From CAUZFZ01 sp963579025 (GTDB taxonomy: Bacteria; Planctomycetota; Planctomycetia; Planctomycetales; Planctomycetaceae): DNA of 64,000 bases. Made by a program: the position numbers and the translations under genes. The stretch spans positions 15,977-79,976 of the forward strand of contig CAUZFZ010000029.1 of NCBI GenBank assembly GCA_963579025.1, read 5' to 3'. Below, piece by piece: positions 43,586 through 51,898 of the stretch. Every line of letters starts with the position of its first letter. The first letter of the stretch is position 1. The notes beneath the pieces were generated by a model that was not told where the DNA came from, ran no database searches, and saw only the letters and a program-made list of their open reading frames with translations.

Positions 43586-44074
43586 ATGGCGAAAAAGAAA
43601 GTCGCAGCGAAGAAAAAAAAGGCCGGTAAGAAGAAGAGCGTTCCGAAGAAGAAAAAAGCTGCCGTCAAAAAGACGGCCGCAAAGAAGTCGGTTCGCCGTA
43701 AGGCCGCGTCCGGAAAGAAGGTCGCCAGGAAAAAGGCCGCGACCTCGAAGAAGAAGAAAGCCGCACGAAGCGTTGCCGCGTCGGCAAAACCAAAACTTGG
43801 GCGTGCTCGCGTATCCGGCGATTCGAAGCTGGAGCAGATGTTCCTCAAGGATTACGAGGCTCGCCAGATTTTCGAGTTTCTGAATGTCGCCACACTGAAG
43901 GAGCTGGAGCAATACGGACCCGAGGAAATCGCCGCTCGACTGACAGCGCCCATGCTGCAAACAGTGAACCGCATTCGGAAAGCACTGGCATTGAACAATC
44001 GCACGCTTAAGGACGACGAGGAATTTGCGACCAAATTCCTGAAGACGTTCGCGCAGCAACGCGATCCTGGTTGA
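43586..44074 (+). CDS. Histone H1-like Lys/Ala-rich DNA-binding protein
   Basis: 162 aa from ATG 43586, 11 nt after a GGAGG. The first ~75 residues are almost only Lys, Ala, Arg, Ser and Val in KKK/AAK repeats (AKKKVAAKKKKAGKKKS), as in bacterial histone H1-like proteins that coat DNA. The last ~85 residues form a helical domain (LEQMFLKDYEARQIFEFLNV, ATLKELEQYGPEEIAARLTA) that resembles a helix-hairpin-helix or SAP-like fold, not part of usual H1-like tails. Likely a nucleoid protein. Strong codon bias to AAG. Confidence 0.8.
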   Translation: MAKKKVAAKKKKAGKKKSVPKKKKAAVKKTAAKKSVRRKAASGKKVARKKAATSKKKKAARSVAASAKPKLGRARVSGDSKLEQMFLKDYEARQIFEFLNVATLKELEQYGPEEIAARLTAPMLQTVNRIRKALALNNRTLKDDEEFATKFLKTFAQQRDPG

Positions 44075-44222
44075 ACGGGTCCTGTCACGGGAATCCCCGA
44101 AACGCGTTCACCATGCTGCTTCAGAACGCAAAAGCGAACTCTCTGCGTCGATGCTCTGGACGTTGAGCCCGTAGATTCCTTTCGGACTCAGAGCAATTCA
44201 GCACAGCGAGAGAGGTCAGCCC

Positions 44223-45233
44223 ATGTCGACTGTTGTCATGTCCCCCGAAGCATTCTGGCATCAGCCAGGCCCGTTCGTTGACCTGCTGGAGCAGGCGGGA
44301 CATGAAATTCGATATCCATCAGAGAAAACATGGACTCGCGGAAACGGCTCTGATGCAGACACTGTTCGCGAACTGGCGGGAGCAGCCGCCGTCATCGCTG
44401 GTGGCGAACGGCTGCACGCGGGCGTGCTCCCGCAGCTTCCGGACCTGAAGGTCATTGCCCGTTGCGGAGTCGGTTACGATCGCGTTGACGTCAATGTCGC
44501 CACCGAGCTTGGCAAGGTCGTAACGATCACACCGTACTCGAATCATGAAGCCGTCGCCGAGCAGGCGTTCGCTCTGATTCTGGGCGTTTCCAAGTACGTT
44601 GCCGAGAACGATCGTCTGGTGCGATCCGGTCAGTGGACGAGTCGCCTGACAAAGCCCATTCGTGGTCGGACTCTGGGACTGATCGGACTCGGACGCATCG
44701 GCCGCAGCACGGCTGTGCGCGGAGTGGCTCTTGGAATGCCGGTCATTGCTCACGAGCTGTACCCTGACCTGGAATTCGTCGAGCAGCATGGAATCGAACT
44801 GGTCAGCCAGGACGAATTACTTGCTCGGTCTGACTTTGTCAGTGTCCATTGCCCGCTGAATGATGACACTCGGGGTCTGTGTGACAGCACGTTCTTCGCG
44901 AAAATGAAGAACGGCGCGGTGTTCATTAACACGTCGCGCGGCGGGCTCGTCGTCGAAGCCGATCTGGTCCAGGCGCTCGAGTCAGGTCACCTGCAGGGAG
45001 CGGGTCTGGATGTGTTCGACCCGGAACCACCAGCCGCGAACAATCCATTGTTCCGATTCGACAATGTTGTGCTGAGCCCGCACGTTGCCGGCACCGACGA
45101 ACGCTCGATGGAAGGCATGGGAGTTGAATGTGCGGAGAACATCGTCGCACTGCTCAACGGTGAATGGCCGGAACCGTCGATCGTGAACCTGTCGCTGAAG
45201 GATTCCTGGCAGAGCCAGTTCGCTCAGCCGTAG
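44223..45233 (+). CDS. D-2-hydroxyacid dehydrogenase (phosphoglycerate dehydrogenase-like)
   Basis: 336 aa. NAD-binding GLIGLGRIGRS (152-162), the signature INTSRGGLV with catalytic Arg239, a Glu in the VFDPEPP segment, and catalytic His287 in SPHVAG. It lacks the ACT and substrate-regulatory domains of long SerA enzymes. The substrate-recognition loop RCGVGYDRVDV is typical of the PGDH-like branch, but the substrate could be another 2-hydroxyacid. Free-standing; palindromes follow its stop. Confidence 0.9.
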   Translation: MSTVVMSPEAFWHQPGPFVDLLEQAGHEIRYPSEKTWTRGNGSDADTVRELAGAAAVIAGGERLHAGVLPQLPDLKVIARCGVGYDRVDVNVATELGKVVTITPYSNHEAVAEQAFALILGVSKYVAENDRLVRSGQWTSRLTKPIRGRTLGLIGLGRIGRSTAVRGVALGMPVIAHELYPDLEFVEQHGIELVSQDELLARSDFVSVHCPLNDDTRGLCDSTFFAKMKNGAVFINTSRGGLVVEADLVQALESGHLQGAGLDVFDPEPPAANNPLFRFDNVVLSPHVAGTDERSMEGMGVECAENIVALLNGEWPEPSIVNLSLKDSWQSQFAQP

Positions 45234-45341
45234 CCCGATTTCTCCGAAATCGGGACCAGCCGACATCGCAGCCTGTCGGCACATCGACCGCCGCTCAGTC
45301 TTGCCAGGTCCAGGGCAGCGGATTTCGGAGAAATCCGCCTA
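45234..45341. repeat. Pair of short hairpins in inverted arrangement
   Basis: CCCGATTTC-TCC-GAAATCGGG at 45234-45254 and GCGGATTTC-GGA-GAAATCCGC at 45318-45338. Each is a self-complementary hairpin, and together they form a larger inverted repeat (TAGC-prefix on the left, GCCTAC on the right). No T-run. REP-like; may also end convergent transcripts. Confidence 0.75.
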
Positions 45342-45394
45342 CGGCTCAGAGGTCTCGCGGATTCCAGATCGTGAACCTATTTGAGGCCCGTTCC

Positions 45395-46762
45395 TTAGCT
45401 GAGTTCGGCGATCGGCTGGCCGTGCGGCAGGATCGGCATGGGTCGACCGGTGTGGTCGATGAACGAGGCGTGATAGTCGATGCCCAGGAATCGATACATC
45501 GACGCGAGCAGATCGTTGGGTTCCAGCTTGTTGTCTTTGGCGTAGGCACCGTTTGCAGTTGTCGAACCAATGACCTGTCCCATTGGCATGCCGCCGCCGG
45601 AGACCAGAACCGACATCGATCCCGGCCAGTGATCCCGGCCCGGCTGGATGACTCCTGAACGTGTCCCTTTCTGTGGGTTGATGCGCGGTGTGCGACCGAA
45701 CTCGCCAGTCACAACCAGCATCACTTTGCGGTCGAGTCCTCGCTGGTAGAGATCTTCAATCAGCGCCGCGATTGCACGGTCGAAGATCGGAAGCCGGGCG
45801 TGCGCGTCTTCGTAGAGGTGCCCATTGACCGCGTGAATGTCCCAGTTGCCGATGCCGCCAGGAACGCCCGGACTCTGCATCTGCATCGTCACAAACGTGA
45901 CGCCCGCTTCGACCAGACGCCGTGCCAGAAGAGCACGTTGTCCCCATTTATGACGCCCGTATTTCTCGCGTAGCTTCGGGTCTTCCTGCGAAATGTCGAA
46001 CGCATGCTTTGCCTTGTCGCTGGTCAGCAGGCTAAGGGCCTTGTCGTTGAATTTGTCCATGGCGGCCAGCGAGCCGTTGCGATCGATGTCGCGTTTCAGG
46101 CCGTCGAACGAGTTGAGCAGCCGCACGCGATCGTCCAGCCGGTCTTTCAGGCTGCCGGACATCGTCAGATTCGGAACGGAAAAACCATCTCTGTTCGGGT
46201 CGCCACCAACGACGAAGGGCAAAGCGGATTCGCCCAGATACGAACTGCCACCGCCATAGACCCGATTCTGATTGCCCACGTAGTTTGGGATGCCGACGTC
46301 GCGCGACTCCTTGATGCGATTCACGACGGTGCCGATCGTCGGGAACTGAGCGACCGGGTCCAATGGTCGCAGCGGATCACGGCCGGACAGGAACCGGCCG
46401 GCACCTCCCGCGTGATTCGCGAAGCCGTGCGAGATTGAGCGAATGATGGTGAACTTGTCCGCAACGCGTGCGTGCAGTGGCAGTAGTTCGCACACATCCA
46501 TACCGGGTACGGCCGTCCGAATTGGCTGCATTTCCCCGCGATAATCGAGCGGAGCTTCCGGCTTCAAATCGTAGGTCTCCATATGACTGGGACCACCTTG
46601 CAGCCAGATCAGAATTATCGACGTGTCCGTGCCGGATTCCTTCGCGGCCGATCGCAGACGGAGAACATCTCCCAGGCTCAATCCGCCAAGGGCGAGGAAT
46701 CCAGCCTGAAGAAAACCGCGACGCGATTGCGGGCCGGGGCACACAGCGGTCTCGTTCGACAT
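45395..46762 (-). CDS. DUF1501 family exported protein (TAT signal)
   Basis: 455 aa with a TAT-type signal (SRRGFLQAGFLALGGLSLGD). The DUF1501 family, highly expanded in planctomycetes, resembles sulfatases/alkaline phosphatases in fold. Conserved segments: LIWLQGGPSHMETYDLKP, HGFANHAGGAGRFLSG, VVTGEFGRTPRINPQKGTR and GRDHWPGSMSVLVSGGG. Enzyme activity is not established for the family. It usually pairs with a DUF1549/DUF1553 cytochrome-type partner, which is not visible here. Divergent from the Gfo/Idh gene, with 247 nt between the two starts. Confidence 0.93.
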   Translation of the reverse strand: MSNETAVCPGPQSRRGFLQAGFLALGGLSLGDVLRLRSAAKESGTDTSIILIWLQGGPSHMETYDLKPEAPLDYRGEMQPIRTAVPGMDVCELLPLHARVADKFTIIRSISHGFANHAGGAGRFLSGRDPLRPLDPVAQFPTIGTVVNRIKESRDVGIPNYVGNQNRVYGGGSSYLGESALPFVVGGDPNRDGFSVPNLTMSGSLKDRLDDRVRLLNSFDGLKRDIDRNGSLAAMDKFNDKALSLLTSDKAKHAFDISQEDPKLREKYGRHKWGQRALLARRLVEAGVTFVTMQMQSPGVPGGIGNWDIHAVNGHLYEDAHARLPIFDRAIAALIEDLYQRGLDRKVMLVVTGEFGRTPRINPQKGTRSGVIQPGRDHWPGSMSVLVSGGGMPMGQVIGSTTANGAYAKDNKLEPNDLLASMYRFLGIDYHASFIDHTGRPMPILPHGQPIAELS

Positions 46763-47009
46763 GAATCAGGTCCTGAACTCGGCGGGACAGCGGGGCGGTT
46801 TGCTGGAAGACGGCAGAAACCGTTTCGGGGGCGTGGACTCGAACAATATTATGGCGTGAATCGCTCTCGTCATTCAATGTCTGCATGCCGCACCAGAATG
46901 TCTTGCGCCGGCACACTACTGAACGGTGGCGGAATTCATGAGAATCCGCAGGTCACATTATCGTCGCATGAGGGCATCCGAGTTCAGGCACATCCACAGG
47001 GAGATTCAG

Positions 47010-48332
47010 ATGAGTCATCGTCTGCAGCGTCGCGAGTTTCTGGGTGCAAGTGCCGCGTTTGCGGCGTTCAACATTCTGCCGGCCAGCGTGCAGGCGTTCT
47101 CTCCCAACAGTCGGCTGCGCACGGCGCATGTCGGTGTGGGCGGTATGGGTGGAGCCGATTTGCGATCGGTGTCGTCTCACGCTGCTGTTGAGGTCGCGGC
47201 AATGTGTGACGTCGATGCGAAGACGTTGCAGGGAGCCAGCGAGAAGTTTCCGGACGCACGCACATTCAGTGACTACCGAGAGATGATTACAGAGTTGGGT
47301 GACACGATTGATGCCGTGGTCGTTTCGACGCCGGACCACACGCATGCGCCCGCCGCTCTGACCGCAATGAACCATGGCAAGCCAGTCTACTGCCAGAAGC
47401 CGCTGACACACGAAGTCTTCGAGGCGCGACAAATGCGTCTCGTGTCCGAGAAGAAAGGCGTGACGACACAAATGGGTGTGCAGGGGCATTCCGGCATGCC
47501 GTATCGCCGCGCAACTCAGATGATCCAGAGCGGCGTGATCGGCAAAGTCAGCCGCGTGCTCGCGTGGTCACACAAGAACTGGGGCTACGACGGGCCCGCG
47601 TTTACAGACTTCGATGATGTCCCCGAACAACTCGACTGGGACTTGTGGATCGGCACGGCGGGCATGCGTCAGTTTAAGGCCGGTGTTTATCACCCGCGGA
47701 ACTGGCGCAAGCAGGTTGATTTCGGCACAGGGACGCTGGGCGACATGGGTGTGCATATCTTTGACACGCCATATCGGGCTCTGGAACTCACATTCCCGAA
47801 GTGGGCAAAGACGACCTGCCGCAATCCAACCGGTGTCGGTCATCCCGAGAAGAACATCGTCGAGTACGAATTCCCGGGAACGAAATACACCACCGACTCC
47901 ATGAGCTGGATCTGGTACGACGGCGCAGACGCACCACCTCCGACAGACGGCCTCGGTCTGCCGGATGGACTGGAGTTGCCAAAGCAGGGATCACTGTTTG
48001 TCGGTGAGGGCGGAACGATGCTGCTGCCGCACGTGGCCGAGCCACAGCTCTTTCCCGAAGAGAAGTTCAAGGACAGTCCGCGACCGGAACTCGAACCGCT
48101 CGACCATTGGCACCAATGGGTCGATGCGTGTCTGGGCAAGACAAAGACGAGTGCTCACTTTGGATACGCCGGTCGATTGACGGAAGCTCTGTTGCTGGGT
48201 GTGGTGGCTAATCGATTCCCCGGCGAGAAGCTGATGTGGGACGCGAAGCAACTGCGTGTCACGAACAATGACGACGCCAGCAAGCTCCTGAGACGAACGC
48301 CTCGTGATGGCTTTGAAGTCGCAGGCCTTTGA
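47010..48332 (+). CDS. Gfo/Idh/MocA family oxidoreductase with TAT signal
   Basis: From ATG 47010 (AGGGAG 6 nt upstream) the protein begins with a TAT signal (RREFLGASAAFAAFNILPAS). The frame is open to a GTG at 46926. The Rossmann domain follows (RTAHVGVGGMGGADLRSVS), then VVVSTPDHTHAPAAL and the catalytic-region CQKPLTHEVFEARQM, in which the EKP motif is QKP. The C-terminal half is the usual beta-sheet domain of this family with GTLGDMGVHIFD. It is exported, which means redox use in the periplasm, a trait common in planctomycetes. Substrate unknown, likely a sugar derivative. Confidence 0.92.
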   Translation: MSHRLQRREFLGASAAFAAFNILPASVQAFSPNSRLRTAHVGVGGMGGADLRSVSSHAAVEVAAMCDVDAKTLQGASEKFPDARTFSDYREMITELGDTIDAVVVSTPDHTHAPAALTAMNHGKPVYCQKPLTHEVFEARQMRLVSEKKGVTTQMGVQGHSGMPYRRATQMIQSGVIGKVSRVLAWSHKNWGYDGPAFTDFDDVPEQLDWDLWIGTAGMRQFKAGVYHPRNWRKQVDFGTGTLGDMGVHIFDTPYRALELTFPKWAKTTCRNPTGVGHPEKNIVEYEFPGTKYTTDSMSWIWYDGADAPPPTDGLGLPDGLELPKQGSLFVGEGGTMLLPHVAEPQLFPEEKFKDSPRPELEPLDHWHQWVDACLGKTKTSAHFGYAGRLTEALLLGVVANRFPGEKLMWDAKQLRVTNNDDASKLLRRTPRDGFEVAGL

Positions 48333-48356
48333 ATCAGCCGCGCTACGCTTCCGGGC

Positions 48357-51300
48357 TCAGCGGTACTTGTCGATTTCGAAGTCCCGGATCACAAACAGAT
48401 CCCAGTCGGTTGTTGAGCCTGCGTGAAGCTGCGTTACGAACAGCTCACCGGTCGATTCCACGTAGCGCGGTGCCCGACCCACCAACGGCTTTCCATCGAT
48501 GTTGACCGTGCGGACATTTCGAAAACGCGCATCGTCTGTGGGCCGAGTGGCAATCATCACCTCACTGTCCGAGCCTGCACCGTGGCAGAACAGCAACGTC
48601 AATCCGTCATCGGTGAGCATTGGCCACGTCAAAGGCTTCGTAAGTTGCGGCGTTGTTCCGAACGGCAGACGCCCTGGAAATGACCAGCCTGCTTCCAATC
48701 CGGCTCTTTTCGAAATGACGAATTCCGTGCGAGAACTGCGGGGGGATGACCCGCCGGGATAGGAATTCTGCTCATCGATCCGTTGAAAGATGAGAGTCAG
48801 ACCGTTGCTTGACAGCCAGGGCGACTGAACCGATCGACTTCCGGCGAACCGAACGATCGCCTGAAAATTGTCCAGCGGAGCCTGGCGAAATCCCCGACGA
48901 CTGGATTCGGCCAGTTCGGCTGGTTTTTCATACCCCATCAGGGCGACGGCGACGGTCTCATCGCCGGACAGTGCGATGTGCCTTGCCCGGGTCTCAAATA
49001 CGGGCACGCCGAATTGATGAGCGATCGTGATGCGGCTGGCTTTCCAGATGCCACTCTTAGGGATGCCTTCACGCGTGAAGTAAATCGTCAACCCATTGGG
49101 ATTCAGCCAGCAGTAGCCGTCGATACCTGACGAGTTCAACTCACGCACGGGCTGGAGTTCGAGACCGTCGCCGTTGACAGCGACAGGGGTGACAGGCTTT
49201 GCCTGGTTTCCGGGTGCTTCTTCGATCAAGAACCACTCGGCCAGGTCGACAGCGGCGTTCGATTTGTTTTCGGAACTGTCGATCAGCTTGTTGTCACGGC
49301 CTTCGTCGCAATGAAACAGAGCCACGGTGTACTCGTCGGACCGATGCCGCCGTGGCACGGTGAATTGTGCGTCGTAGCGAATGGCATTCGAGATCCGAAT
49401 CTCGTCAAGCAGCCCCTGAAAAACCATCTCATCGTCGAAATCGAGTCCGATTCGCAATTGGCCCTCGCGCGACGACAACGGATCCGGCAGAGACGGCGAC
49501 TCGCGTTCGTCCTGACCATCAACGTAGATCTTCAATGTCTGAAGATCCCATACGGCCGCAACATGATGCTCTGTATCGAAGACGTGTTCCGATCGCGACA
49601 GGGCCTCGACCGTGCTGCCGGCAGCGTTCTGCAACGAACAGCCCAACGTCCATGTTCCACCGTTACTATCGATATACAGTCGAGCGACCTGTGCGAATTG
49701 AAGGATGGTTGCACGCGTACCGGCTTCAATTCTTCTGGGTGTAATGCGAGCCTCGATCGTCAACGGTGACTCGCCGTGCAGGCGAAACCCGTTGACCTCA
49801 GCGACTGCACCGGCCGCGGCGAAGTCCAATGCAAAGTCGCCGACGACGACAGCGGGACGTGGAGCTACCGAGCCGTCGGCATTTGGCGCGATCACGTCGC
49901 CAGGCTGTGCCGTGCCAGCGTTCGGATCGAGTTGCGCTGTATTGGTTGATGACGGCCCGAGACTCACGGCCAGAATCACACAGAGGATTGCTGCGAGTCC
50001 GGCGCCGGCGAAGTAAACCCGAGGAACTCCCCAGCTCGACGCGAACAGCCACAGCAGAACGGGCTTGAGTGACCGTCGAGGTTTCGGACCAGCCTGGACG
50101 CCCTCATCCAATGTTGGAGCCCAAGGCAGCACCGGTTGATCCTGCTTTGACGGATTCTCGCTACGTTTCCGTTTCGCCGTTTTCTTGCGACGTTTCGCCG
50201 TCGACCGTCGTTGCGAGCCTTCGCGTAGTCGGCGTTTCTCTTTCTCACGCAGTGCGGTGTCGGCCGTATTGAACTCCTCGGTTACCGGATGTTCGAGTTC
50301 TGCCTGCCCACGGCGGCGACGTCGCGCCGATGACTTTGGCTTCATCGCGACGCCCGGCTGCGGTGAGTCGGACGGTCGGGCAGATTCCTCTGCGGGGAAC
50401 TCTTCGTTAGCCGGGGCAAACACGATCGACGAGCCTTCTGAATCGCTGAGCGGCTGGTCGAGTGTCTCCATGATGTCAGGTGATGTGGCCGTGATATTCA
50501 GTCGGCCGACATCAACGATCAGTTGCCGCATCGACACGTGGCGGTCTGCCGGTTTCTTGGCCAGCATTTGAGCGACGAGATCGTCCAGTTCCTGCGGTAT
50601 TTGAGGACGCACCACGCGTAATCGGGGAATCTCATCCTCACGGTGCGCCAGCAGTCGTTGCATGATCGTGTCACGCAGATAGGGAGGGTTTCCCGTCAGC
50701 AGGAAATACAAAGTGCAGCCGAGGCCGTAGATGTCGGCCCGATGGTCGGCAGTGCGGGCATCGAGTGCCTGTTCGGGAGCCATGTAATCGATGGTGCCCA
50801 TCACGCTGCCAGTGTTGGTCAAATCCGCGTGGCCAGCATCTCCAATTTCCTCGCCGGGAGTTGCACGGATGCGTGCCAGTCCCATGTCGAGGACGCGTAC
50901 AACGCCCACGTGGTCGAGCAGCAGGTTGCCGGGTTTCACGTCGCGGTGAACGATTCCATTTTCGTGCGCGTACCCGAGCCCTTCGGCAGCCTGAACGATT
51001 GCGTGAATTGCCAGTGGCACCGGTAACGGTCCACTCTTCTTTACCAGAGACGACAGGTCCTGCCCCTCGACATATTGCATGACCAGGTAGTAGCTGCCAT
51101 CTGTATGCACGCCCGCGTCGTACGCGGTGACGATGTGTGGATGGTCGAGTTGGGCGGCCGCTTGCACCTCACGTTCGAATCGTCTTTCGATCGATTTCGA
51201 TGGAGCCTGGGACTTGAGCAGAAACTTGATGGCCACCGCCCGCCGCATGCGTTGATGCCGCGCCTTCAACACGACTCCCATGCCTCCCTGGCCGATCATG

Positions 51301-51518
51301 TCCTGCACGACGTAATCGCCAATCACCAGTGGAATGGAGTCGTCGCCCAGCAGGACTTCAGACTGGAATTCGGTAAGCAACGAGTCGCGGACGAGTTCAT
51401 CAGCGGCATCTTCCGCGGACTGGAGACCGGTCAGCCTGGGCCAGGCAGCGACGATGCTGTCGTTCAGCAGACCGGATGCTTCGAGCCGCTTCAGAAATGT
51501 AGCCTGTTCTGTCGGCAT
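48357..51518 (-). CDS. Receptor-like Ser/Thr kinase with LamG and PD40-type extracytoplasmic domains
   Basis: 1053 aa. Juxta-kinase motif LVRDSLLTEFQSEVLLGDD (43-61), kinase domain with IGQGGMGVVLKARH (75-88), VAIK, HRDVKPGN (191-198), DMG for DFG (211) and MAPEQA. A Lys/Arg-rich stretch (about 395-460; AKRRKKTAKRKRS) is followed by one membrane helix (YFAGAGLAAILCVILAVSL). Outside the cell come a LamG/concanavalin-like domain (PLTIEARITPRRI, LKIYVDGQ, LLDEIRISNAIRYD) and a C-terminal propeller of PD40 style (YCWLNPNGLTIYFTREG, PWLSSNGLTLIFQ, WPMLTDDGLTLLFC). It starts 2 nt after the stop of the broken FG-GAP gene; its N-terminus is duplicated at 56910. Confidence 0.92.
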   Translation of the reverse strand: MPTEQATFLKRLEASGLLNDSIVAAWPRLTGLQSAEDAADELVRDSLLTEFQSEVLLGDDSIPLVIGDYVVQDMIGQGGMGVVLKARHQRMRRAVAIKFLLKSQAPSKSIERRFEREVQAAAQLDHPHIVTAYDAGVHTDGSYYLVMQYVEGQDLSSLVKKSGPLPVPLAIHAIVQAAEGLGYAHENGIVHRDVKPGNLLLDHVGVVRVLDMGLARIRATPGEEIGDAGHADLTNTGSVMGTIDYMAPEQALDARTADHRADIYGLGCTLYFLLTGNPPYLRDTIMQRLLAHREDEIPRLRVVRPQIPQELDDLVAQMLAKKPADRHVSMRQLIVDVGRLNITATSPDIMETLDQPLSDSEGSSIVFAPANEEFPAEESARPSDSPQPGVAMKPKSSARRRRRGQAELEHPVTEEFNTADTALREKEKRRLREGSQRRSTAKRRKKTAKRKRSENPSKQDQPVLPWAPTLDEGVQAGPKPRRSLKPVLLWLFASSWGVPRVYFAGAGLAAILCVILAVSLGPSSTNTAQLDPNAGTAQPGDVIAPNADGSVAPRPAVVVGDFALDFAAAGAVAEVNGFRLHGESPLTIEARITPRRIEAGTRATILQFAQVARLYIDSNGGTWTLGCSLQNAAGSTVEALSRSEHVFDTEHHVAAVWDLQTLKIYVDGQDERESPSLPDPLSSREGQLRIGLDFDDEMVFQGLLDEIRISNAIRYDAQFTVPRRHRSDEYTVALFHCDEGRDNKLIDSSENKSNAAVDLAEWFLIEEAPGNQAKPVTPVAVNGDGLELQPVRELNSSGIDGYCWLNPNGLTIYFTREGIPKSGIWKASRITIAHQFGVPVFETRARHIALSGDETVAVALMGYEKPAELAESSRRGFRQAPLDNFQAIVRFAGSRSVQSPWLSSNGLTLIFQRIDEQNSYPGGSSPRSSRTEFVISKRAGLEAGWSFPGRLPFGTTPQLTKPLTWPMLTDDGLTLLFCHGAGSDSEVMIATRPTDDARFRNVRTVNIDGKPLVGRAPRYVESTGELFVTQLHAGSTTDWDLFVIRDFEIDKYR

Positions 51519-51520
51519 GG

Positions 51521-51898
51521 CTATTTTGGTGACTGCGTCGGATTCTCGTACCAGAACACGCCCAGGTTAGCCCGTTCTTCGCAGGTGATCACGTCCAGAT
51601 CACCATCGGCATCCAGATCGACGAACACGGCGTCCTCGGGCGATTTGACTTCTCTGACAGTCACGCCCGGCGATCGATCGGCCACTTTCTCTGGACCGGG
51701 CTTGATGCACGATCGAATGACACCGCACTCCTCCCAGCCGGTCGCGATGTCCCAATGCCCGTCATCATTAACGTCCATCATCCGCACCGCGCGACGAATT
51801 GTCGATCGTGCGCCGCGTCCACGGGGCGTCCGAGGCCGTAGTGATGGACTGGGTGGCGAATACGCCAGCGTCAGCAGGGACTTGGTCAAACGGCTCAT
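51521..51898 (-). pseudogene. Degenerate FG-GAP/VCBS protein gene (copy of 57200-58465)
   Basis: The last ~30 residues (DLDADGDLDVITCEERANL and on to PTQSPK) equal the C-terminus of the FG-GAP protein at 57200. The N-terminus MSRLTKSLLTLA also corresponds. Between them two indels shift the frame: the match to APWTRRTIDNSSRGAD lies in another frame, read by the KAP gene's end. About 300 middle residues are missing, with the join between two VCBS motifs (FVDLD...DADGD), as expected from recombination between repeats. Its position, 2 nt before the kinase start, mirrors the intact copy. Confidence 0.9.
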
